A stretch of DNA of 64,000 nucleotides from Komarekiella atlantica HA4396-MV6 (GTDB lineage: Bacteria; Cyanobacteriota; Cyanobacteriia; Cyanobacteriales; Nostocaceae). The translations under genes were made by a program, and so were the position numbers. The stretch spans positions 62,001 through 126,000 of the forward strand of contig JAHHHK010000022.1 of assembly GCA_019359395.1 (NCBI GenBank), in the 5' to 3' direction. This document shows, one piece after another, positions 34,202 through 42,806 of this stretch. Numbering within the stretch: position 1 is the stretch's first letter; each line of letters starts with the position of its first letter. The notes under the pieces are model-generated. The model was given only the letters and a program-made list of their open reading frames with translations, was not told the origin of the DNA and searched no databases.

Positions 34202-34434
34202 TGTGAAATTATTTGAGATGCCAATGGTAATTTGGCTAAAATAAATAGTTATGAAGTTAGAGAACTAATTGGCAAGAGGTTTTAAAACTTGTTGTTTTAA
34301 AATCACAAGATTTATTTAGAAACAATATACTTTCCGGTTATGAAAAACCCTATGAAGTAATTGTAGTTAGAAAAGATTGTTCTACTTTTCCTGTAGAGCT
34401 ACAAGGCAAAATTATTTCTTCCCAGGGGCAACCA
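34202..34434 (+). pseudogene. decayed PAS-domain remnant upstream of a kinase
   Basis: In frame 2 the sequence reads [20 protein letters not shown] just after a TGA, which is a typical start of a PAS domain, and then stops after KRF. In frame 1, from about 34275, it continues as [16 protein letters not shown] and FPVELQGKI, which is the typical end of a PAS domain and runs without a stop into the kinase gene at 34435. One stop codon and one frameshift therefore split an ancestral PAS domain. The kinase is probably a 5'-truncated gene that now starts inside its old PAS domain. Confidence 0.7.
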
Positions 34435-36258
34435 ATGCAAATGGTAGCGGTTAGAGATATTATAGAGCGCAAGCAAGCCCAAGAGGCTTTACAAGTAAGA
34501 GAAAATGGTCGGAGTCGGCGAAAACAAAGCCAGACGCTAGTGCAACTTGCAAAGAGCAAGACGTTTCAACAAGGCAATTTGAATGCGGCGTTAAGAGAAA
34601 TCACAGAAACCGCTGCTCAGACACTTTTAGTGGAGCGGGTTGGTGTGTGGTTATATAACGAAGACCGCTCAAAAATTGAATGCATTGATTTGTATGATAT
34701 GTCTACTAAAGAGCATACCTCTGGTATGTCGCTCTTGAAAGCAAGTTATCCTGCTTATTTCCAGGCTTTGGAAGAAGAATGTAATATTGCTGTGTATGAT
34801 ATTAAAAACGATATCAGAACTCAAGAATTATCTAAATCTAATCTTTCTGTGTTAGGCATCACATCCCTACTAGATGCGCCGATTTGGTTAGGTGATAGTT
34901 TGGTGGGTGTATTGTGCCATGAACATGTTGGCGACTTTCGTCAGTGGACTTTGCAGGAAGAGAATTTTGCTAGCTCGATTGCAGATTTCGTGACGCTGGC
35001 TATAGAAGCGAGCGAGCAAAAGACTGTACACGAATCACTGCGACAGAGTGAGGCACAATTTCGAGCAATTTTTGAGCGCTCCTCTATCGGCATTGCACTT
35101 ATAGATATGAAAGCACAGATAGTTGATAACAATCCGGCGCTGTGTGAGATTCTAGGATATAGCCAAGAAGAACTATATGGTAAAAGCTTTACAGATTACA
35201 TTGCAATCCAAAGGGGAGATTTAGAACTTTACAAACAACTGGTTTCAGAAATTCGTGTAGATACAGAGAAAAGTACAAGGGTTGGCTTCCAAGCATCGGA
35301 ACTTCTTCCAAGGGGAGACGCCAAGGGTGATGAGGAGCAGCTTGTTACTAAACATCGTATTGAGATGAAAAGACGCTGCTTGCATAAAGATGGTAACTTA
35401 GTTTTGGCTCATATTTCTGTTTCTGTCATTCCAGGCACAAGTGGTGAACCGGAGTTGTTTCTGGCGATGATTGAGGATATTACTGAGCGCAAGCAAACAG
35501 AATTGCAACTACGTACTTCTCAAGAAGCAGCAGAAGCCGGTAGTCGGGCAAAAAGTGAATTTTTAGCAACTATGAGCCACGAACTACGGACGCCTCTCAA
35601 TGCAATTATGGGCTTGTCGCAGTTGTTGCAACAAGAAATGGTTGGCTCTCTCAATGAAAAGCAGCAAGAATATATAAGTTGTATATATAGTAGTGGTGAA
35701 CACCTGTTAGCACTGATCAACGATATTCTTGACTTATCTAAGGTGGAGGCAGGTAAAGAAGACCTGTTGCTGCTACCTTTGTCAGTACCAGAGTTATGTA
35801 ATTATGCCATATTAACAGTAAGCGATCGCGCCTCTGAAAAAGGATTGCAACTCACAAGCGAAGTTGACCCAGAAGCCGATATTTGTATTGCCGATGAGCG
35901 GCGCATCAAGCAAATGCTACTCAATTTGCTCACAAATGCCATTAAATTCACCTCAGTAGGTCACGTGTCGCTGGTAGTGAAAAAAGTAGCCGAAGGGATG
36001 ACGTTTACAATTTCAGATACCGGAATTGGTATTGACTCAAGTCAGTTTCAATTTTTATTTGAACCGTTTAAACAGCTTGATAGCCAGTTAAATCGTCAGT
36101 ATGAAGGGACTGGTTTGGGTTTAGCCTTAACACGCAAATTAGCACGTTTGCATGGTGGGGATGTGACAGTAACATCGACTTTGGGAGAAGGTAGTCAGTT
36201 CAGTTTATTTCTGCCAAATCTAACGCCTTTGGAAGAAGAGGAAGGCATTAACGGATAA
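34435..36258 (+). CDS. GAF-PAS sensor histidine kinase, truncated at the N-terminus, 607 aa
   Basis: The first residues ([16 protein letters not shown]) are the tail of a PAS domain whose start lies in the decayed sequence upstream. A GAF domain follows at about residues 45 to 200, a PAS domain at about 205 to 360 ending in [11 protein letters not shown], then HisKA with [14 protein letters not shown] near residue 378, and an ATPase domain with LLTNAIKFT near 498, DTGIGI and GTGLGLAL. All kinase motifs are intact, so a shortened but active kinase is possible. No receiver domain is attached. Whether it has a promoter of its own is unclear. Confidence 0.82.
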   Translation: MQMVAVRDIIERKQAQEALQVRENGRSRRKQSQTLVQLAKSKTFQQGNLNAALREITETAAQTLLVERVGVWLYNEDRSKIECIDLYDMSTKEHTSGMSLLKASYPAYFQALEEECNIAVYDIKNDIRTQELSKSNLSVLGITSLLDAPIWLGDSLVGVLCHEHVGDFRQWTLQEENFASSIADFVTLAIEASEQKTVHESLRQSEAQFRAIFERSSIGIALIDMKAQIVDNNPALCEILGYSQEELYGKSFTDYIAIQRGDLELYKQLVSEIRVDTEKSTRVGFQASELLPRGDAKGDEEQLVTKHRIEMKRRCLHKDGNLVLAHISVSVIPGTSGEPELFLAMIEDITERKQTELQLRTSQEAAEAGSRAKSEFLATMSHELRTPLNAIMGLSQLLQQEMVGSLNEKQQEYISCIYSSGEHLLALINDILDLSKVEAGKEDLLLLPLSVPELCNYAILTVSDRASEKGLQLTSEVDPEADICIADERRIKQMLLNLLTNAIKFTSVGHVSLVVKKVAEGMTFTISDTGIGIDSSQFQFLFEPFKQLDSQLNRQYEGTGLGLALTRKLARLHGGDVTVTSTLGEGSQFSLFLPNLTPLEEEEGING

Positions 36259-36321
36259 AAAGCATCTATCCCAAACCAAGTTTTTATTTTTTAATTAAAA
36301 AAAATGTGACAGATAAACCAT

Positions 36322-36368
36322 GTAGAGACGTTGCAATATGTAGAGACGTTGCATTGCAACGTCTCTAC
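36322..36368. repeat. gtagagacgttgca palindromic repeat, copy 1
   Basis: A perfect 29-base palindrome occupies 36340-36368, with arms gtagagacgttgca and tgcaacgtctctac around one base. An extra half copy lies just before it at 36322-36336. Related copies occur at 45594, 46207 and 63003. It follows the stop of the kinase gene by 80 bases and could also work as a terminator. Confidence 0.8.
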
Positions 36369-36552
36369 ACGTACCGCGATGTCTTTATCAAAATTAAAAT
36401 AAATAGTGTCAAAATTTCAGTCTAAAGACACTGTTATCTGTTGTAAAAAACATGGTAGCTATTTCTAGGTTACTAAAATTTTATATTTTTGAATTAGCAA
36501 AATTATCGATTGTGATCATTTCTATTTAATTCTTCCTTCTATATCTATTCAA

Positions 36553-39500
36553 ATGTCAGCACTTCAGTTTCTCTTGCTCGAAGCCAATCTACCTGATGCA
36601 GAAGTGGTGCAAGCTGCGCTGAGAGAGGGCGGTATTGACTATAAACTACTGCGGGTAGAGACTCGCGCTGATTTTATCAAGGCATTGGAAACCGACGAGA
36701 TCGACCTGATTTTGGCAGACTATGCTTTGTCTGGGTTTGATGACATTGCAGCGCTGACGATCGCCCATCGCCTACGTCCTGAGATACCGTTTATTTTCAT
36801 CTCTGGCAGTTTGGGCGAAGAATTGGCGATCGCAGCGATCAAACAGGGCGCGACAGATTATGTACTCAAGCAACGCTTAGGGCGGTTAGTGCCATCTGTA
36901 CAACGGGCATTGCAGGAAGCGCAGGAACTTGACAAAAACACAACCGAGTGCAAGTCCGAAGCAGCCATTGAGTCAGACCTGAAAGATACGCAACTGCTGC
37001 ACGAACTGAGCGCGAGGCTTGTAACCGAAGGCGACATTCAGACGCTTTACCAGGAGATTATAGCTGTTGCGATCGCCCTCACACGAGCCGATGCCGGAAC
37101 GGTACAACTTCTGGATGAAACGACGCAAGATTTGCTGCTGCTGGCAACTCAGGGCTTTGAGCAAAATCTAATCGAGCATTTCTATCGCGTCAACGCCAGC
37201 TCTAACACGCCTTGCAGTATAGCATTGACAATGGGCAAGCGCGCCTTCGTTGATTTCGATGTGCCCCAGAGCGAAGATCCGCATGGCTCGATGCGACTGC
37301 ACCGTGAGGCGGGGTATCTCTCGGCGCAGTCCACACCGCTAATTACCCGTTCGGGTAAAGCGATCGGCATGGTTTCGACCCACTGGTGCAAACACCATCG
37401 ACCGAGCGATCGCGAACTGCGCTTTCTCGATTTACTGGGCCGCCAAGCCGCTGATTTGATTGAGCAGCGACATGCCAAAGATGCCTTGCGCGAATCGGAA
37501 GAAAAATTCCGCGCTTTTGTCAGTGCAGCTTCGGACATTATTTATGAAATGAGCGCAGATTGGCGGGAAATGCGTTCTCTTGAAGGCAAAGAGTTTATCG
37601 CCACGACTGAAGATCCGCGCCGCGATTGGATAGAGGCGTACATTCCCGAAACCGACAAACCGCGAGTTAGGGCGGCGATCAACCGCGCGATCGCAACCGG
37701 CAGCAATTTTGAATTGGAACACCGCGTTATTCGGTTAGACGGCACTGTGGGCTGGACGTTCTCCCGCGCCATTCCGCTGATCAACGAAACGGGCGAAATC
37801 GTCAAATGGTTTGGTGCGGCGAGCGACATCACCGAGCGGGTAGAAGCCGAAGCAGCCTTACGCGCATCGGAGGAAAAATATCGCTCGCTGTTCGATTCGA
37901 TTGACGAAGGCTTCTGTATTTTCGAGATGATTTATGGCGAAACCCCAAAGGCGGTTGATTACCGTTTTTTGGAAGTGAATCGAGTCTTCGAGCAGCAGAC
38001 GGGACTCGAAAACGTGGTGGGCAAGTTGGGAAGCGAGATTGTCCCGAACACTGAAAGCTACTGGCTTGAAGCCTATGACGATGTGGTAAAGACGGGAAAA
38101 CCCCAGCGTATTGAAAATTACAACCAATCTACCGAGCGTTGGTATCAGGCTTACGCTTCGCGCGTCGGCAAAGCGGGCAGTCGTCAAATCTGCGCTGTCT
38201 TTAATGACATCACCGATCGCAAACGGCACGATGCAAATCTCGCCTTTTTAGCCGAAGTCAGCCATGACCTGGCGCGTCTGACGAACATTGACGAGACGAT
38301 GAATGCGCTGGGCGAAAAAATCGGCAGACATTTCGACTTGTCGGCATGCGCCTTTGCCGAACTTTATGAGGCGGCTGAAATTGCAGTCATCGACCACAAC
38401 TGGCATCGCAGCGACGTGCCGAGCCTGCTTGGCACGTATCGCACGCAAGAGTTTTTTACACCCGAAGTTCGGCGGCTTTGTCTCGCCGGAGAAGATGTCG
38501 TCATCCGCGACGTGTTCGACGACCCCCTGATCGATGGCGAGCAGTTTGCGGCTCTGAACATCGGCTCCTTCCTCAGCATACCGCTCGTGCGTAATGGCGA
38601 GTGGCGCTTCCTGCTCGTCATCTATCGTACCGAACCCTATGACTGGCGCGACGACGAAATCGAACTGACCCGTGAACTCGCCAACCGCATCTGGACGCGG
38701 CTTGAACGCGCCCGTGCTGAAGCCGCCCTGCGCGAATCGGAAGAAAAATATCGATCACTATTCACGACGATGGCTCAAGGCTTCTGCATCATCGAAAAGA
38801 TCGAGACGGCGGCAGGTCAACCGAGCGACTTCCGATACCTGACGGCAAACCAAGCATTTGAGCATCATACTGGAATGCACAATGTCGTCGGCAGGACGAT
38901 CCGCGAGTTCGTGCCCAATGTTGAGCAATCAATCATAGACATCTACGACGAAGTGGTGCGAACAAGACAGCATCGGCAATTCGAGGACTATGTTTCAGAA
39001 CTCGACGTGTGGATAGAAGCGGAGGTTTTTCCATCTCAGATGCCAGGACAGATCGCTGTCCTATTCAGCAATGTCTCGGAGCGCAAACGCTCAGAAGCAC
39101 AATTGCGCCGTGCTGCCGAGATGGATGCGTTTCGGGTCAAGTTATCGGATGGGCTGCGATCGCTTTCCGATGCGGTTGAAATTCAGGCAACCGTGACGCG
39201 CACCACCATGAACTTCTTTGAAGCGGACAGATGTTACTACTGCGAAATTATTGACGGCAGCGCCATCATTCGGCGGGATGCCTCACAAGCAGATTTGCCT
39301 TCGGTGGTGGGGGCATACCCTCTAGAAAACTCCCCCATCTTCAGAACCATGCTCGATGCCGGTCAGCCTTTTGTCTTTCAGGATGTACACACAACGAACT
39401 TGCTGGATGGAAACTTGAGAGAGACCTGCTTGCAGTTGCAGATTATTTCCGGTCTGATGGTGCCTGTGATCAAGCAGGGAGATCCTGTCGGCATCCTCAC

Positions 39501-42500
39501 TATCACCCAGACCACACCGAGGAACTGGACAGAGTTTGAGATGGATCTGGCAGACGAAATTGCCGATCGTACCTGGGCAACCATTGAACGCACCCGCGTC
39601 GAAGTTGCCTTGCGCGAGTCGGAAGAGAAATATCGATCGCTGTTTGAGTCGATGAACGAGGGTCTTGCGATCAACGAGCTTGTCCGCGACGAGAGTGGTC
39701 GCGCTGTGGATACCCGATATCTTGAACTCAACCCAGCCTTTGAGAAGCAGACAGGACTTGACCGGAGCAGCGCCCTCGGCCGGTTAGCGAGTGAAGTCTT
39801 TCCATACTATCGCTCCTGGTTGGAGATTGTTGAGCGCGTCATTAGAACCGGACAGCCGGAACGCTTTGAACGTTTCATGCCGGACAATGAGAGGTGGTTT
39901 GCTTTCCACGTTACTCCTTTTGGCGGAGCAGACGGCTTCACAGTGCTTTACGACGACATCACCGAGCGCAAGCGGCAAGAACAACGACAGGACTTTCTCT
40001 TACAACTCTCCGACGCATTGCGACCGCTCGTCGATGCTATCGAAATCCAGAAAACCGCGATGGACTATGTGGCCGAGCATTACGGCGTAGACAGCGCGGT
40101 CTATCACGAGTTCGATGCGGACGGTGACTACGTAGTGACGCGGGAGGGACGCACGAACTCGCGCATCGCCATGCCGCCCGTGTGGCGGCTGCGGGACTTC
40201 GGGTTTTATGATGATTTGATTGCTGGACGGACGATCTATTACGACGACACGGAAACCGACCCACGGTTGCAAGCCAGCCGCGAGGTCTATCGCGCGACGA
40301 GAATCCGATCGGGCGTGGGTGTCGCCTTGATGAAGCGCGGCCGGCTGGCTGCTATGCTCGGAATAACTCACAGCGAGCCGCGCCATTGGATCGACTCCGA
40401 CTTGCGGCTGCTCGAAGAGGTGGCCGAGCGTACCTGGGATGCGGTGGAGCGCTCCCGCGCCGAAGCTGCCCTGCGCGAATCGGAACTTCAACGAATTCGA
40501 GAACAATCTGCCCGCGAACAAGAACGCCAACGCGCCGAGTCACTAGCAGAACTTGATCGCGCCAAAACCCTCTTCTTCAGCAACGTCAGCCACGAATTTC
40601 GCACTCCGCTAACGTTGATACTCGCTCCGGTGCAAGATGCCTTGAGCGATTCGGTAAATCCCTTAACTTCTTCACAACGGGAACAGCTAGAACTAGCACA
40701 TCGCAACAGCTTGCGTTTACTGAAACTGGTCAATACCCTGCTCGACTTCTCTCGCATCGAAGCCGATCGCCTGAAGGCAAACTACGAACCCACCGACTTA
40801 TCCACCTACACGGCTGAACTAGCAAGTGTTTTCCGCTCGGCGATTGAGAATGCTAATTTGCAGTTAGTCGTCGATTGTCCCCCCCTGCCCGATCCCATTT
40901 ACGTTGATCGCGAGATGTGGGAAAAGATTGTGTTGAATCTGCTCTCCAATGCCTTAAAATTTACCTTCGAGGGTATCATTTCTGTCTCGCTCAAACCCAA
41001 AGCAAACACGGTGGAATTGATAGTCAGCGACACTGGCGTAGGTATTTCCGCTTACGAACTGCCTCATCTCTTTGAGAGGTTCTATCAAGTCAAAGGCGCG
41101 AAAGGGCGCACCTATGAAGGCTCAGGCATTGGCTTGTCTCTGGTGCAGGAACTCGTCAAGCAGCATGGCGGCGCGATCGCGGTTACGAGCGCAGTAGACC
41201 AAGGCACAACCTTCACCGTCACTATCCCCACCGGCATCGCCCATCTACCCGCCGACCAAATTGAGGTTGCCTCGACACTGGCATCGACGGCTGTAAATGC
41301 AAACGCTTTTGTTGATGAAGCCTTACGCTGGCTATCTGAAGAAAGCACAGAATTTCAGAACTCGGAGGTTCAAGCTCAGAACTCGGAAGTTGGTGTTCAG
41401 AACTCGAAAGTTGGTGTTCAGAACTCGGAGGTTCAAGCTCAAAGCTCGGAAGTTGGTGTTCAGAACTCGGAAGTTGGTGTTCAGAACTCGGAAGTTGGTG
41501 TTCAGAACTCGGAAGTTGGTGCTCAGAACTCGAAAGTTCAAGTTCAGAACTCGGAGGTTCAAGCTCAAAGCTCGGAAGTTGATGCTCAGAACTCGGAAGT
41601 TGATGCTCAGAACTCGGAAGTTCAAGTTCAGAACTCCAAGAGGGCGCGTATTCTCCTAGTAGATGACAACGCCGATATGCGCGGCTATCTCAGGCGGTTG
41701 TTAAACCAGTACTACGAGGTGGAAGCTGTAAATGACGGGTTAGCGGCACTGACTGCGATTCGCTCTGGCAAAAGTACCATCTATGACTTGGTGTTAGCAG
41801 ATGTGATGATGCCCAGAATGGATGGATTTGAGTTGCTGCGATCGCTACGGGCTTCACCAAATACCCAGACAATCCCGATTATTTTGCTCTCTGCCCGTGC
41901 TGGTGAAGAATCACGGGTGCAAGGTTTAGAAACTGGGGCAGATGACTACTTAATTAAACCATTCTCGGCACGAGAACTGTTAGCGCGAGTTGATGTGAAC
42001 CTAAAATTGGCACAACTGCGCCGTGAAGCGGTCTACCGCGAACAGGTGATGCAAGCGGTACAAACACTCAATGAACGCTTAGAGCAACAAGTGAAAGCCC
42101 GGACAGCTCAACTAGAAGCAATCAACCAAGAACTAGAGGCGTTTTCTTCCACAGTATCCCACGACTTGCGAACGCCGCTACGCTACATCAGCAGCTTTGC
42201 CGAACGGTTGCAAGGTAAGCTCAATCCAACTCTCGTCGATGCATCTAGTTTCCAGATTCTCAACATTATCGCGAAATCTGCTCTTGAGGCAGAAAAAATG
42301 GTAGACGACTTGCTGGAATTTTCCCGCCTGGGGAAGACAGAAATGCATTTGACTACTGTTAATATCAGTCAATTGGTGCAGCAGGTACAAGCACAGTTGC
42401 AATCAGAACTGGTTGGGCGATCGCTTTACTGGCAAATAGAGCCATTAGCAACGGTAGAGGGCGACCCAACGCTGCTACGGTTAGTAGTGCAAAATTTGTT

Positions 42501-42804
42501 GTCGAATGCCGTCAAGTACACCCGCAATAACACTGAAGCTGCAATCACGATTGGTAGTATTGAACAGGAGCAGGAAGTGATTTTCTTTGTTAAAGATAAT
42601 GGTGCAGGGTTCGACATGAAATACTGCGATCGACTATTTAGCATGTTTCAACGGCTGCATCCCCAGGAGGAGTTTCCTGGCACGGGAGTCGGGCTTGCCA
42701 CTGTCCGGCGGATCATTCATCGACATGGCGGACGCATCTGGGCACAAGGTGCAATCGACCAAGGTGCAACGTTCTACTTCTCGCTGCCAAAGCATGAGGT
42801 GTAG
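36553..42804 (+). CDS. giant hybrid histidine kinase with two kinase cores, 2083 aa
   Basis: Domain order: receiver-like (1 to 125), GAF (150 to 310), PAS (316 to 430), PAS (433 to 560), GAF (565 to 720), PAS (722 to 850), GAF (865 to 1010), PAS (1016 to 1135), GAF (1150 to 1300), HisKA (SHEFRTPL near 1342), ATPase (NALKFT near 1462, DTGVGI, GSGIGL), a linker of 13 seven-residue repeats (1602 to 1694), receiver (LLVDDNADMR, ADVMMPRMDG), and a second HisKA (SHDLRTPL near 1869) with ATPase (GTGVGL). The N-terminal receiver keeps the Asp of LILADYAL but reads LLLEAN where EDN is expected, so its acidic pocket is altered. Its middle third is richer in G+C than its surroundings. The next kinase starts 2 bases after its stop. 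Confidence 0.92.
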   Translation: MSALQFLLLEANLPDAEVVQAALREGGIDYKLLRVETRADFIKALETDEIDLILADYALSGFDDIAALTIAHRLRPEIPFIFISGSLGEELAIAAIKQGATDYVLKQRLGRLVPSVQRALQEAQELDKNTTECKSEAAIESDLKDTQLLHELSARLVTEGDIQTLYQEIIAVAIALTRADAGTVQLLDETTQDLLLLATQGFEQNLIEHFYRVNASSNTPCSIALTMGKRAFVDFDVPQSEDPHGSMRLHREAGYLSAQSTPLITRSGKAIGMVSTHWCKHHRPSDRELRFLDLLGRQAADLIEQRHAKDALRESEEKFRAFVSAASDIIYEMSADWREMRSLEGKEFIATTEDPRRDWIEAYIPETDKPRVRAAINRAIATGSNFELEHRVIRLDGTVGWTFSRAIPLINETGEIVKWFGAASDITERVEAEAALRASEEKYRSLFDSIDEGFCIFEMIYGETPKAVDYRFLEVNRVFEQQTGLENVVGKLGSEIVPNTESYWLEAYDDVVKTGKPQRIENYNQSTERWYQAYASRVGKAGSRQICAVFNDITDRKRHDANLAFLAEVSHDLARLTNIDETMNALGEKIGRHFDLSACAFAELYEAAEIAVIDHNWHRSDVPSLLGTYRTQEFFTPEVRRLCLAGEDVVIRDVFDDPLIDGEQFAALNIGSFLSIPLVRNGEWRFLLVIYRTEPYDWRDDEIELTRELANRIWTRLERARAEAALRESEEKYRSLFTTMAQGFCIIEKIETAAGQPSDFRYLTANQAFEHHTGMHNVVGRTIREFVPNVEQSIIDIYDEVVRTRQHRQFEDYVSELDVWIEAEVFPSQMPGQIAVLFSNVSERKRSEAQLRRAAEMDAFRVKLSDGLRSLSDAVEIQATVTRTTMNFFEADRCYYCEIIDGSAIIRRDASQADLPSVVGAYPLENSPIFRTMLDAGQPFVFQDVHTTNLLDGNLRETCLQLQIISGLMVPVIKQGDPVGILTITQTTPRNWTEFEMDLADEIADRTWATIERTRVEVALRESEEKYRSLFESMNEGLAINELVRDESGRAVDTRYLELNPAFEKQTGLDRSSALGRLASEVFPYYRSWLEIVERVIRTGQPERFERFMPDNERWFAFHVTPFGGADGFTVLYDDITERKRQEQRQDFLLQLSDALRPLVDAIEIQKTAMDYVAEHYGVDSAVYHEFDADGDYVVTREGRTNSRIAMPPVWRLRDFGFYDDLIAGRTIYYDDTETDPRLQASREVYRATRIRSGVGVALMKRGRLAAMLGITHSEPRHWIDSDLRLLEEVAERTWDAVERSRAEAALRESELQRIREQSAREQERQRAESLAELDRAKTLFFSNVSHEFRTPLTLILAPVQDALSDSVNPLTSSQREQLELAHRNSLRLLKLVNTLLDFSRIEADRLKANYEPTDLSTYTAELASVFRSAIENANLQLVVDCPPLPDPIYVDREMWEKIVLNLLSNALKFTFEGIISVSLKPKANTVELIVSDTGVGISAYELPHLFERFYQVKGAKGRTYEGSGIGLSLVQELVKQHGGAIAVTSAVDQGTTFTVTIPTGIAHLPADQIEVASTLASTAVNANAFVDEALRWLSEESTEFQNSEVQAQNSEVGVQNSKVGVQNSEVQAQSSEVGVQNSEVGVQNSEVGVQNSEVGAQNSKVQVQNSEVQAQSSEVDAQNSEVDAQNSEVQVQNSKRARILLVDDNADMRGYLRRLLNQYYEVEAVNDGLAALTAIRSGKSTIYDLVLADVMMPRMDGFELLRSLRASPNTQTIPIILLSARAGEESRVQGLETGADDYLIKPFSARELLARVDVNLKLAQLRREAVYREQVMQAVQTLNERLEQQVKARTAQLEAINQELEAFSSTVSHDLRTPLRYISSFAERLQGKLNPTLVDASSFQILNIIAKSALEAEKMVDDLLEFSRLGKTEMHLTTVNISQLVQQVQAQLQSELVGRSLYWQIEPLATVEGDPTLLRLVVQNLLSNAVKYTRNNTEAAITIGSIEQEQEVIFFVKDNGAGFDMKYCDRLFSMFQRLHPQEEFPGTGVGLATVRRIIHRHGGRIWAQGAIDQGATFYFSLPKHEV
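41356..41640 (+). repeat. 21-bp tandem array encoding seven-residue repeats in the giant kinase
   Basis: Thirteen full 21-base units and a partial one (cagaactcggaagttggtgtt type) encode Q-(N/S)-S-(E/K)-V-x-(A/V) repeats. They join the first ATPase domain to the internal receiver. Units fall into GV, QA, DA and QV subtypes in a patchy order, which indicates slippage or unequal exchange. The linker is probably flexible or a coiled rod and its length should vary between strains. Confidence 0.92.
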
Positions 42805-42806
42805 TT

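Noticed and set aside
41297-41659. 120-codon frame in a different register over the coding 21-bp array
   Set aside because: It is a shadow of the giant kinase gene, which is clearly coding in the main frame.
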